64,000 nt of DNA, from assembly GCA_030248195.1 (NCBI GenBank), contig JASAND010012462.1, forward strand, positions 1-64,000. Reading direction: 5' to 3'. The number at the start of each line of letters is the position of its first letter. Position 1 is the stretch's first letter. The translations under genes were made by a program, and so were the position numbers. This document shows positions 56,201 through 63,700 of this stretch, in pieces. The DNA is from Trissonchulus latispiculum. Lineage: Eukaryota > Nematoda > Enoplea > Enoplida > Ironidae. The notes beneath the pieces are model-generated. The model was not told the DNA's origin and did no database searches. It was given only the letters and a program-made list of their open reading frames with translations.

Positions 56201-59200
56201 TCAAATATGAAGCCTAAATGCGAGGGGTTTTGTCTTAAATAAAATAAATTGATAATTTTTTTTCTGTTGCACAAACGCACTTGTAAGCAAGAATGTCTAA
56301 GTTTTGAAGAAATCGTGTGGGCATACCGGCATAGGCAAAACGTAGTTTCGATCCTAGAATTGTGAACTATCACCAGTTTGCTCGAACTGCAAAAGGTTTA
56401 AAAAATTAGTCTCATTCGATGCCCCAGAGTTGCTGAATGACTAGATTTTGGACGTGCGGGAAGAAAACGGGAAGCGGGAAACGACTAGAAAACGGGTTCT
56501 GTATCAACGAAATGTGAACTAATTTCGTCAACATTTTAACTTTTGTATCCAAAAGCTTTCCACATGCACACGCTGGGACGATTATTTTCTCTGCCCTCCC
56601 ACAGCACACGCTTAATTGTTAGTCTGTTATTTTTGATAGTGCAAAAAACCCTGAGTCGGTTTAATGATTAGAAAGTTTATCAAGTACATAACAATCGTCA
56701 TCATTGAGGCTTTTGAAAAAATTGTAGTACAGTTTGTATCTTAATTTTATGGCTAAAGATTAAAGAACAATGCTGTCATAAGAAAGCAAAGTATTTAAAT
56801 AAGTGGCCAAATGTTTGAGTTGGCGATTTCTCTCTGGATGAATTTCGGACTTGAAAGACACGTCGCCCTGCACACGTATCCGTGCAGTTACGAAATGCAG
56901 GCGTTGACCCGTAGATTCAGTTTTGTCTTATCATACATAGACATTTTCATGCTCCTCATAGCAGAACTATACCCCTTTTAGGGGTTTTCTTGTCATTTTG
57001 GAATTGAAATAGTAGACAGAAAACTATGATGGCTGTACGTATGGGCTTAAAATTTTGAATTTACGCGTTTCAGGTATGTATATAAATGCTGCATGTAGGG
57101 ACAATTAAATTTCTAATTAGAACTTTTCGTTGGATTTTGTGATCATCTAACAGCTGTTTGCTCCTTACTACGACTTGTGACTCTGCTGTTACAGGTGAAA
57201 AATTGAACAATGGACGCTTTTCACCATTCGGAGGAAGCCAATCCCGTGAAAGTGTGGAGGATTACTCAGGTACTCTAAAGGAATTAAATTGAATTTGCAA
57301 TTATTTGTGCCAAACCACGTGCTACAGCATCTATCTCTGTGTAATAGAGTATCGACTGGTTACCAAAAATATTTGCAACATATTCACTAGGACAAAAATC
57401 TTACGTCCCAAAAAGCATTAGTTGCAGGTATGTGTTTAGGTTTTTAGTTAGAAATGGTTCTTTTGCTATACTTTCTGAAGATAGGCTTGAAACTTACAAT
57501 TTATATTATTTTGTGTTGTTTAGGTCCTACCACTCTAGTGCTAGAGCTAAGTGGTGCTCCTTTAGAACAGTCTGAATCCTACCAACACTACTTGGAAGCA
57601 CGAATGCTCTGGCTGTTGCGAATTCGACGAGAGTTCTTGGTGAAGCTGGAGATCACTTCCCGTAAGAAAATAAAAGATGTTCTGTAAATAAACTTCGTGC
57701 ATTGTGAACGTCATGCAAAGTTTACTGTTACTGCCTGGTTTTGGTCAAATTTGACAGATTTCATGAAAAATATTTAAACATTTGGCTCTTTCGGAAATGC
57801 AAACTGCGAACCTTTTCGGTCTGCAAACCACTACACCACGAAGTCAGGAGAGATGAGCACTGAACCTTTACATTCTTGGTGTATCCTGTATATCTGTTTT
57901 AAATTTTTCGTTTGAAATTTGTGCAAACTATCACAGACACGATTCAGATCCCATTCACATATTGTATTCCATGTTTCAGCCACCACCATCGAAATTGAGC
58001 TTACGACATGGTTCTCCGCTCACTACATGGACGCTGTGGCTAAATATGCCATGTCCACCGAAATTTCCATAATGCTACCTAGTGGAGAGACATGCAGCCT
58101 TGTGTCTGCAACGCCTACAGGTGATCAACATTTTATTGGCTCAACATTTCGTTGTTATGAATATGTTCATTATTAAGGAAAACTAGAAAAAGGCCGAGTC
58201 GAGGAACGTCATTTGAACAATAGTGATTTCAAGCGAGTCTAGATAAAACCTAAGCTGCTGGAAAACGGAAGATAAGCCATTTCTGTTTTACGGTGAGCCT
58301 CATCAAGTTACAATTTGTTACAACTGCTGAACTGCCTATAATAACATATTTTCATAAGTATTGAATCGCAATTTTGAAAAAAGAGTATGCTATCGTACCT
58401 ACAGCATAGTTGAACTTAACTGTTTCATCTAGTGCTACTCCACTCAACCTTGCCTTTCCTTTTGCCAACTCTTCCATAAAAGCAGATCAGACTGATTATA
58501 ATTTTAATTAAATGTATTAATATATTATATTTATATTAATTATATTATATTAATATATATTATAGTTATATTAATTAGATTTAATTCAATTATAATAATA
58601 ATTTTCTATTTTAATATTATTATTTCTTGAAACCGAACAACTGACAATGCCTGAAACTAAACAAACGTTGTTGTTATTGCAGGAGGAGATGCAACACCGA
58701 GTGCAGGGAGTGGCGGTGAGTATCTTTTATGGAATTATTTGTATGCCGTACAGCGAACTGCATTTGTGCCATTTGTGCCAAATCGCACCAAGAAAACTAT
58801 ATCAGTACAGCTAAAAGATATGAAGCTAGCTTAAAAGCTAGTAAAACACGGTATACTTATTTTTCAAATGTCTCATGCTTATGTTCTTAAAAGTCATAAT
58901 GTCCTACTGGCCTTACAAGATGCAAATGAACGAAATCAGCGAAGCTCGGAAAAAAGTGACCCAAAAATGGACCTTCATTAACTTAGCTTTGTACCTATTT
59001 TTGTATTTTGTATTCTACAGGTTCTGGCTCTGGCTCAGACTCCCGCCCTGACTCCCAGGAAGGTATGTATAATTGAAAGGCTTTTCGGTTCCTGCAATTT
59101 TTCAATTTTTGAATCTTGTACAGTTAGTTCAGTTCAGACAGCGACAATACCTTTATTTGGTGGCCGATTTGGGTGACTGTCATGTCATGTCATGACTGTC

Positions 59201-59552
59201 GGGTGACGCTGCAAAAGCCAAGCTCATCATACTATGAAATTCGTACAAAATTGGCGGACAGATAACGCAAGGTTAACACGCCACATTAACTTTGTGTCAT
59301 TTAGGGTCCTTTTTGCACCAAGCTCAAAATTTTGCGAAAACGGGCTACAAGAAATGCGAAAATGAGAAAAATCGGTGACCGTGACAAAATCGCGACGACC
59401 TACCATCGATTACATAGAGCTATTCACTGCCCTCAAATAAAGCTTTTTACAACTGAAACAAAATCTGAACACACTATAAACTGCTTAATTCCATTGTTTG
59501 AAATATTTCAGATCAGAAAAAGGAAGATGATGAAGATTTTGCCCAAAATTAG
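41177..59552 (+). CDS. Gene B: secreted modular protein with Ser-Gly and Ala-Glu-Asp repeats (22 exons)
   Basis: Exons: 41177-41264, 41675-41848, 42545-42646, 44331-45302, 46890-46925, 47356-47493, 47789-47929, 48753-48824, 49035-50468, 52638-52761 and 52923-53146 (both with a broken frame), 54415-54468, 54948-54995, 55190-55216, 55509-55649, 55957-56148, 57195-57269, 57524-57661, 57980-58120, 58683-58715, 59021-59062, 59512-59552. Without the broken D2 pair this is 4089 bp, 1362 residues. Order: signal peptide, propeptide with RAKR, D0, Ser-Gly-Glu linker, D1, Ala-Glu-Asp linker, D2 (damaged), Gly-Ser micro-exons, D3, linker, D4, acidic tail. All introns are phase 1, so skipping D2 keeps the frame. 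The product should be secreted, very acidic and largely disordered between folded modules. A matrix or proteoglycan-like role is inference. No named family is recognised. Confidence 0.87.
41675..41848 (+). CDS. Gene B exon 2: propeptide cleavage site and D0a
   Basis: The 174-bp phase 1-1 exon begins HGDRAKRQNVEIIDVPATSV. RAKR (residues 33-36) fits the furin site R-x-K/R-R, so the mature protein may begin at Gln37. It goes on with a strand, a helix (ADTEAIRSALLAAGIPADMM) and a strand (ENIVVGD), the a-half pattern. No copy of D0 is seen in gene A within this window. Confidence 0.9.
42545..42646 (+). CDS. Gene B exon 3: D0b half-module
   Basis: The 102-bp phase 1-1 exon encodes GVVTVDVADDYISVLQSRIE, then IPLANGEVARIDIS. 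It is the shortest b half, with strand, short helix and hairpin around NGE. It begins after TTTGTTTCAG and ends before GTAAAC. Confidence 0.88.
43014..44246. mobile_element. Long foldback element in the intron before the Ser-Gly exon
   Basis: The tips CTATAGTCTAGCAAACTTAA and TTAAGTTTGCTAGACTATAG are perfect inverse copies. Arms of about 600 bp mirror each other around a centre near 43635 (AAGTTCGTTTAAATTAGCTT against its inverse). The phrase ACAATGTATATATTTT recurs near both ends and also in the foldback at 38082, so both may belong to one superfamily. No coding sequence is seen; frames at 43664-43984 are palindrome by-products. Confidence 0.82.
44331..45302 (+). CDS. Gene B exon 4: Ser-Gly-Glu/Asp repeat linker
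   Basis: The 972-bp phase 1-1 exon encodes 324 residues. It starts EVVTEIVTEIVEVEGSTQSG, then a STDSDSES-type acidic part (44385-44570), then GSGSGSGS and GSDESTGSG repeats, then about seven copies of an 18-residue unit (SGSGESTGAGSGSGESGG, 54 bp) up to about 45245. Ser-Gly pairs flanked by Glu or Asp are the known context for glycosaminoglycan chain initiation, as in serglycin. The other two frames and the minus strand are also open here, but only because the repeat lacks stops; this frame alone joins the flanking exons. Confidence 0.9.
45303..46889. other. Intron with a CGGCT-repeat island
   Basis: A GC-rich island at about 45640-45745 is built from CTCGGCTCGG units and has the look of a hAT-type MITE core; borders were not determined. 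The rest is AT-rich with no exon-like sequence. Open frames at 45562-45873 and 46435-46743 (both minus strand) have no splice or family support. Confidence 0.45.
46890..46925 (+). CDS. Gene B micro-exon 5
   Basis: The 36-bp phase 1-1 exon encodes GGGQGELGDWSL. It begins after TATATTTCAG and ends before GTGCGT. Its Trp is unusual for the linkers. Confidence 0.65.
   Translation, partial: EVVKANLEIGV
47356..47493 (+). CDS. Gene B exon 6: D1a half-module
   Basis: The 138-bp phase 1-1 exon encodes ETEIIILGCTGAELEVSTFE, then SLFIREELFEALHLNLSIAI and SIEITSS. The length and the LGCxGxELEVS signature equal the two D1a exons of gene A. Confidence 0.92.
47789..47929 (+). CDS. Gene B exon 7: D1b half-module
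   Basis: The 141-bp phase 1-1 exon encodes STTIEITVLASVYIEILVDI, then RATISSELVQFTSSGGGLVE and VISANSEG. It is nearly colinear with the exons at 3932 and 5891. Confidence 0.92.
48118..48720. mobile_element. M1-related foldback before exon 8
   Basis: The left tip CAAGAGTTTATAATAGGAAG followed by AGTAAGACACTC resembles M1 ends. The arms mirror each other (CGAAATCTCGGGGGCTTCTC at 48199 against GAGAAGCTCTCCTACCGAGA near 48615), with the centre near 48430. The right tip is eroded and I cannot see a target duplication. It ends close to the acceptor of exon 8. Confidence 0.6.
48753..48824 (+). CDS. Gene B exon 8: short acidic linker
   Basis: The 72-bp phase 1-1 exon encodes GSEREDTDAGATEGAEGEQA, then DSAT. 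It begins after CTAATTTAG and ends before GTAGCC. Composition fits the other linkers. Confidence 0.75.
49035..50468 (+). CDS. Gene B exon 9: Ala-Ala-Ala-Glu-Asp repeat linker
   Basis: The 1434-bp phase 1-1 exon encodes 478 residues. Two blocks (about 49065-49636 and 49808-50288) are built from an 18-bp unit coding AAAEDE or AAAEDG. Each block is followed by a related Ser-Gly segment containing GADEGESTGAGSG and GSESGEST, so the exon itself arose by internal duplication. The Ser-Gly part matches the unit of exon 4. Ends lie at TTATGTTTAAG and GTATGT. Open frames of 489 codons (other + frame) and 522 codons (minus) are by-products of the stop-free repeat. Confidence 0.9.
51601..52176. mobile_element. 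MITE family M1, copy 3
   Basis: The ends are CAAGTGTGTGTAATAGATAA and the inverse of TTATTATACACTCTTG. Flanking 7-mers GTTCTAT and GTTCAAT agree at six of seven positions. The arms mirror each other (AGAGTAAGACACTCTTAAGC against its inverse near 52139-52158). It lies in the intron between exon 9 and the damaged D2 pair. Confidence 0.78.
52638..52761 (+). pseudogene. Gene B D2a half-module with 1-bp frame error
   Basis: After a strong acceptor (TTTCATTCAG), the family frame reads SVILTLEGANLEQTEEQAAE, then LLQQIKDLVVQNVLDLRILA, matching D2a. The exon is 124 bp, one more than a multiple of three. Entering in phase 1, as exon 9 demands, the frame shifts and meets TGA after about 16 codons. One extra A in the AAAA run at 52638-52641 explains it. 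The donor GTATAG is intact. It may be a true mutation or a sequencing error. Confidence 0.75.
52923..53146 (+). pseudogene. Gene B D2b half-module with frameshift
   Basis: The first part reads ENKVEVVFESDGGEESAVSD in phase 1 as expected. The second part, ILKDLVVSGSLVFRLQNGQE, then VKVVNVEVEES, is in another frame. The switch lies near 53028-53040, in GGCGCGCCGAGG, where one base appears lost; the upstream frame meets TGA at 53051. Splice sites look intact. With its D2a partner also off frame, the whole module appears disabled in this sequence. Confidence 0.78.
53178..53764. mobile_element. Palindromic element in the intron after D2b
   Basis: The left tip GGGGGTCTCTTGCG and the right tip CGCAAGAGACCCAC are inverse copies, and the arms mirror each other to a centre near 53475. 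Long A/T runs (53275-53312 and their inverse) lie within the arms. TTATG is present at both borders, but a target duplication is not certain. A one-armed relative lies at 33770-34170. Confidence 0.72.
53946..54019 (-). repeat. tRNA-like sequence, probably a SINE head
   Basis: On the minus strand, TGGTGTAGTGGTTA fits an A box and GGTTCGGTCTCC resembles a B box about 35 bp further on. The acceptor stem does not pair well and the base before the supposed anticodon is not T, so a working tRNA is unlikely. A second A-box match lies at 57815-57850, same strand. Confidence 0.5.
54415..54468 (+). CDS. Gene B micro-exon 12: Gly-Ser linker
   Basis: The 54-bp phase 1-1 exon encodes GSGSGSGSGSGSGSDSQE. 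It starts after GTTCTGCAG and ends before GTATGC. The tail DSQE recurs in the exon at 59021. Confidence 0.8.
54948..54995 (+). CDS. Gene B micro-exon 13: Gly-Ser linker
   Basis: The 48-bp phase 1-1 exon encodes DSTGSGSGSGSGSSEQ. It starts after CCTTTTGCAG and ends before GTAAAG. Confidence 0.8.
55190..55216 (+). CDS. Gene B micro-exon 14: 27 bp
   Basis: This exon of 27 bp, phase 1-1, encodes DSTDSGSDE. The acceptor is TTATTATAG and the donor GTATTT. It is the smallest exon of the gene; support comes from frame, composition and its likeness to micro-exon 13 (DST at the start). Confidence 0.65.
55509..55649 (+). CDS. Gene B exon 15: D3a half-module
   Basis: The 141-bp phase 1-1 exon encodes GSEESILLELDSPVDPSSEA, then EQEALEQSVRKELQVSASLK and LEVKVRT. 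The core EALEQSVRxxLxVSxSL equals the D3a exons of gene A, which are 9 bp shorter. Confidence 0.92.
55957..56148 (+). CDS. Gene B exon 16: D3b half-module
   Basis: The 192-bp phase 1-1 exon encodes ETEVEVSFQPESEEEQAEAA, then EAAAVLKDLVVQKSLTLTNS and RGQVVKVIKAEKESK with a Ser-Gly tail. Like gene A D3b, it carries its linker on its own 3' end. Confidence 0.92.
56149..57194. other. Intron, nothing recognised
   Basis: AT-rich intron of about 1 kb between D3b and the next linker. Short open frames on the minus strand show no family likeness. I see no repeat with clear borders. Confidence 0.5.
57195..57269 (+). CDS. Gene B exon 17: linker before D4
   Basis: The 75-bp phase 1-1 exon encodes GEKLNNGRFSPFGGSQSRES, then VEDYS. 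Unlike the other linkers it has Arg, Phe and Tyr. Gene A has no counterpart; there D3b joins D4a directly. Confidence 0.8.
57524..57661 (+). CDS. Gene B exon 18: D4a half-module
   Basis: The 138-bp phase 1-1 exon encodes GPTTLVLELSGAPLEQSESY, then QHYLEARMLWLLRIRREFLV and KLEITS. It is strongly conserved with the gene A exon at 26149, especially YLEARxxWLLRIRxxFLVKL. Confidence 0.93.
57980..58120 (+). CDS. Gene B exon 19: D4b half-module
   Basis: The 141-bp phase 1-1 exon encodes PTTIEIELTTWFSAHYMDAV, then AKYAMSTEISIMLPSGETCS and LVSATPT. It matches the gene A exon at 26972 in length and pattern. Confidence 0.92.
58500..58630. repeat. AT-only low-complexity run
   Basis: TTAATATATTATATTTATAT-like sequence with almost no G or C lies in the intron before micro-exon 20. 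Confidence 0.8.
58683..58715 (+). CDS. Gene B micro-exon 20
   Basis: The 33-bp phase 1-1 exon encodes GGDATPSAGSG. It starts after TTATTGCAG and ends before GTGAGT. Confidence 0.65.
59021..59062 (+). CDS. Gene B micro-exon 21
   Basis: The 42-bp phase 1-1 exon encodes GSGSGSDSRPDSQE. It starts after TATTCTACAG and ends before GTATGT. The end DSQE-GTATG copies micro-exon 12. Confidence 0.78.
59512..59552 (+). CDS. Gene B terminal exon with conserved QN-stop end
   Basis: It encodes DQKKEDDEDFAQN followed by TAG, after the acceptor AAATATTTCAG. It matches the end of gene A (DLKKDQDDDIVQN). A larger open frame covers it in another phase, but only this frame joins the preceding exon. Confidence 0.9.
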
Positions 59553-60176
59553 TTGCCCAATATTGATGCCGATTTTCGCCCTGGTCTCGATTGAGAACAA
59601 ATCACATTCCTACTACTGGATCATGATCTAGCCTGATTAGAACAATTAATAGAATATGTATATATTTCGAGTGTTGTGTAATGTAAAGTAGACTAATGAT
59701 GGAATCCGTATAACTCAATCACAATGTCTTGCAGGCATGTGTACGAGCTTTTCCAGTGAAAAACATTAATATTAATTTTGTCTGTGATTGTGTTTTCTAA
59801 ATTCTGTCAATTTAATAGTGATTCCTTATGTAACTTCTGTTTTCTTAAATCGTACAATGTTTATGCATGGCTGGCCGGATTTTTCGGTTGTATCCTATGT
59901 ACGATACTTTTATATTGTAGTGCTCTAAGCACAAAGTTTTGATTACATTTATGTCGACTTGCCTAACCTTTCGAACTGACCTTGTATTAACCAGTAAATG
60001 AGCATCAATAATTTTAAGGCTAGTTTTCTGGTTTCGACAAATGAACTGAAACCTGCCGTCGAAGTCAGCTTCACAAATCCACCCAAAAGTTATCCTACCT
60101 AAGATTTCTTTCTAGATTATCCATCATGCCAGACAACTTGTTTGATTCAACTTAAAAATCAGTCTGTTCTAGCCTC
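59553..60176. other. 3' flank of gene B
   Basis: The AT-rich stretch after the stop codon presumably includes the 3' UTR. I see no clear AATAAA close to the stop. No gene is seen. Confidence 0.4.
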
Positions 60177-60430
60177 AACAGTACACAATAAATAAGAGTG
60201 TAACAGCTGGAAGGCTCCCTGCTATCAGCTGCAGGTACGCTCTGCTTCTGCAAGCTAACGGCTGTTCCCACCTTATGAATGTGTAATTAATGACCTCCCT
60301 TCCCACACAAATGTGTACCCTGGATACCTACTTGCCGAATCTTTGCCTGTTATAGTCTAGCTACTTGTGTTGTCTCATAACTATGAGTCTGTTTTTGAGC
60401 ATTAGAACGCAAGGATAACAGAAAAAACTC
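60177..60430 (+). repeat. M1 half-copy
   Basis: It starts CAACAGTACACAATAAATAA and continues AGAGTGTAACAGCTGG, like the left end of M1. Further parts resemble 4697-4880. No inverse right end is found. Confidence 0.6.
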
Positions 60431-60695
60431 TGTTGGAAGTGAAGATACACATTTTGTGCGGTTGGTCAGCGTACATGAGCTTGGAGGCAGGTTGAGGGGG
60501 GTCACCCCCCCCCCCCGACATGGGGCACCCACTGGGGTCGCTTATCCCACCCCCAGCATCCGTATTTTTCCGGATTTTATGACAAATCCAGTTTTTCGGC
60601 GGCCATCCCAAAAAATTTAATCCAAAAGCAGGGATTAAAGTTGCATCACATCACAAAGCAAGCTCTTTCTAGAGCACATGAAAGATATGTGTTAC

Positions 60696-60912
60696 CAAGA
60701 GTACATAATAGATAAAAGTGTAACAGCTGGCAAGCTCTCTGTTATCAGCTCAAGGTACATGCTCTGCACGTTAACGGCTGACCCCCCCACAAATGTGTAC
60801 CCAGTACACGTTTCTGTACGCTCACTCGCCGTATCTTTACGTGTTAAGGCTCGAAAACACAACGCCTGCGTGCGTCCAATTTGTGTCTGCTTCGAGCTTT
60901 ATGTGTAACTTC
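60696..60912 (+). repeat. M1 half-copy, second
   Basis: It starts CAAGAGTACATAATAGATAA, followed by AAGTGTAACAGCTGGC, in the same orientation as the half-copy at 60177. It ends near TTCGAGCTTTATGTGTAACT. The right arm is absent. The two half-copies in direct order might also be parts of a longer element; I cannot decide. Confidence 0.6.
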
Positions 60913-61104
60913 AGCGCTCAGCAAAAAGAGCGTACTACAACTCAATGCAAAAACTGCGCACATATATAGTTTTAACGGCCCTTTTATAGTCAATTCATTT
61001 GTTGTTCGTTACGATGGTCCGCTTGATGTGTTCTACTTGCGGTACTGATCGCTGCCAGTCCTTTACTTTGCACCACATCCCCCGCAGAGTTCCAACTCTC
61101 CTTC

Positions 61105-61887
61105 TTATATCGGTCGGCAAAAAGCCCCATTGTCCACACCCGGGTTAAACAGCATGGGCTTCCTTCGCATACGCCGAGGAGACCGGGTAGGGTACCCGTA
61201 ATTTCGAACGTTCTGGTCTTGGCCTTCTACGCCGCGATCGACTCCAGCCCCAGCTTTCGGCATATGGTCCAGAGGATCTCTTTCGTCCTCGTCGCCGCTT
61301 CCGATGTAGTCGTCGAATACAGCATTGATCTGATCGTCAGCTTCGGAGGGCTCCACGGGGTTCGCCCTGCGAAGATCGTTAAGGTGGCGTGGAACTCCGC
61401 AGACGTCAACAGTGCGAAGCGATCTCAAACCAGTGACTTGCTGCTTGGTCCAGGGGGTAGTGCAACGCGTATTTGTTGGTTTCACATATACTGCGTCACC
61501 CACTTGTAGGTTCAGCAAGTTCGGCTGCATCTCTGTTTGATTAGCCGGATCTCCAGGTATACGGGCTTTGTACTTGTGTATCCTGGATGCAGGAACTTCG
61601 CCTAATTTGTTCGGGGTATGATTGTACCAGAAGGCCATTAGCTCCACCGACTGTTCGCTTCGTGCCGCCAACCTTTTGATAGTGCGATGATTTCTCTCCA
61701 CAATCCCGTTTCCTTGTGGGCGGTAAGCCGCAGAGAATACCTGTCGTATTCCAAGTTTCTTTGCCCACTCTTGGACCCGATGGCTCTTGAACACAGTACC
61801 GTTATCGGAAAGCAGCTCATCAGGAATCCCGTGTTCCAATATTACTTGTTCCAGTTGCCCAAGGACATGATCAGCGTCTTCTTTCAC
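61105..61887 (-). pseudogene. Integrase core and C-terminal part
   Basis: The core has the second Asp in LSDNGTVF and the Glu in GNGIVERNHRTIKR, in the spacing usual for the D,D-35-E motif of retroviral-type integrases. A chromatin-type or SH3-like tail follows (VGDAVYVKP). The first Asp lies in the preceding frame segment (LATDVTHYR at about 61960). Confidence 0.85.
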
Positions 61888-61891
61888 AAGG

Positions 61892-62674
61892 TTACGCCAA
61901 ATGGAATGAATACCTGGTGCAGGTATCGATTACAGTGAGATACGCATTGCCGCGGTAGTGGGTAACATCTGTTGCCAACCTTTCCCATGGTCTTTCAGTT
62001 GCTAACGATCCTTTCTCTGTAGTCACGTGTGTAGGATCAATCCGCTTGCATACTTCGCAAAGGTCAATCACTTTTTTGACCACCTTCCGTTCCAACTTTG
62101 AGTTTATTAGCCTTTTGCCGAGGAACCAAGTGCGGCCAATTCCAAGGTGGTGGCGATCGTGAATATCCTTTACTCTGCTCTTAATCAGTTGCATGTCATC
62201 CGCAATGCCAACGGCGCACACAGCTGGAATCAGCCAGTGCTTCGGCACTCGGGTGAGTTCGTCCGCTTTATTGCTCTTAGACTTTACCTGCCTCACGGTC
62301 AGGTTGAGCTGGTATTCTTTTACTAGATCCGCTATGATATCAAGTCGCCGCCTGGTTAGCATCTCGGTAAGCCCAGCTGCCTTGATCCTGTGGGTGTCGT
62401 TTAACACCGAACTGAGCCATCCAACCACTGTAGCTGAGTCGACGTTGATCCTCACTGTGTTGAGTCCCCACTTCAGTGCCATGTTCAATCCTCGAATCAC
62501 CGCCTCCAATTCCGCAGAATTTATGTGTGCCCGGCTTTGTTCTTCCCGCAGCCACGATCCGTCTTTCACCGCTGCGCCCTGAATAGTCACCATTGCCCCA
62601 CAGACTAGAGAACTTGCGTCACACCACACTTCGCCCTGCTTTTCTCCCGTCGGAATTGCCCAAACTCCTTGCAC
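61892..62674 (-). pseudogene. RNase H and integrase zinc-binding segment
   Basis: RNase H residues are seen in WCDASS, SAELEAV, NVDSATVVGW and KADELTR. The integrase N-terminal zinc site follows, with HDRHHLGIGRTW and LCEVCKRID. The frame ends at a TAA where the integrase core begins one frame over. Confidence 0.85.
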
Positions 62675-62759
62675 GGGATCGCATTTTCTTGCCTTTTCTA
62701 TTGTTTCAGCAACGTATACCGTCGTCTTCTCCGGGATAAGATCATCCCAGCGTAGGCCG

Positions 62760-63353
62760 TTAGTTGTCCTTTTGAGAAATCCACAGGCAACTCAGCCATC
62801 CTGCCACCGGATGATGTCCCACCAGTTTTCCACACACCGAAAACAACTGCCGCTTGGTTAGTCTTCCACTGGGAGCTTCTATCTCTTTATCTCTTTTCCA
62901 CACGTACTGTCCTGCTTTATGCTCTACCCGGAGCCCTAAGGCCCTTGCACCGTCCAGATCTTCAGCATCCTTTGCTTCCAACCCAAACACAGTCAAGTGG
63001 TCTTTGTCTGTTTGCGCCGACACAGAGCTGGTATCGCAGAATATATCATCAATGTAGCTATCGGTGGCTGCAGCTATGTCTTGCCTCAGGGACAGTACCT
63101 TGTGTAGGATTGAACCCATCAACTTTGGTGCTATGCTAAGTCCGAACCCAATCCTCGTCATCACGTAGGGCTTGCCTTTGAAGATAACAGCTTGGTAAGG
63201 TATATTTTCCGGGTGCACCCTTACCTGCAGATACGCTTTCTTGAGGTCGAGCATCTGAACGTTGGTTCCTTTCGGTCGCCAGCTGCGAAGTTTTTCTGGA
63301 CATACCGCACAATTTTTCCCCGGTAACTCAGGATGTGCTTGTTCAATTCCCAA
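62760..63353 (-). pseudogene. Reverse transcriptase palm
   Basis: MLDLKKAYLQVRVHP holds the first catalytic Asp; YIDDIF at 63039-63056 is the polymerase active-site box; IGFGLSIAPKLM is the intervening conserved block. FSVCGKLVGHHPVAGWL marks the connection. The frame breaks just after this block. Confidence 0.88.
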
Positions 63354-63700
63354 TAGTCCATTATGGGTCTTACTCGGCCTTTTCGCGGTTCATCTTTTGC
63401 CATGAAAGCGACGATCCCTTTAATTTCCCCATGTTTTCTTGGGTCGTGTAGCTCAAGCCTGCCGTCCGAAATCCACTTTTCTACCTCTGCTTCGAAACCT
63501 TTACGTATGTCTGGTGCCATCCCGTAGTCCGCCTTTACATTCTTCAGGATAGCAGGGCCACCGTCCCAGCGCCACCGTACCGTCCAGTACTTTGCAGTAA
63601 AGGTAGCTTCGAAGTCGGATTCTTGAATGCTGAGAGCCTCCGGGACACCAGTTTTTTCATCCTTTTTCGAATCAGTAGGAAGATTGTCGACATCCTTCAC
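63354..63700 (-). pseudogene. Reverse transcriptase N-terminal part
   Basis: It includes GFEAEVEKWISDGRLELHDP and MDYWELNKHI, typical of the fingers of Gypsy-type RT. It is separated from the protease by an in-frame TAG and from the palm by a frame change. Confidence 0.75.

Noticed and set aside
60177..60912. Two direct repeats as possible LTRs of the Gypsy-like element
   Set aside because: Both resemble the M1 MITE, which occurs elsewhere without any retroelement, and no primer-binding site or polypurine tract could be fitted.
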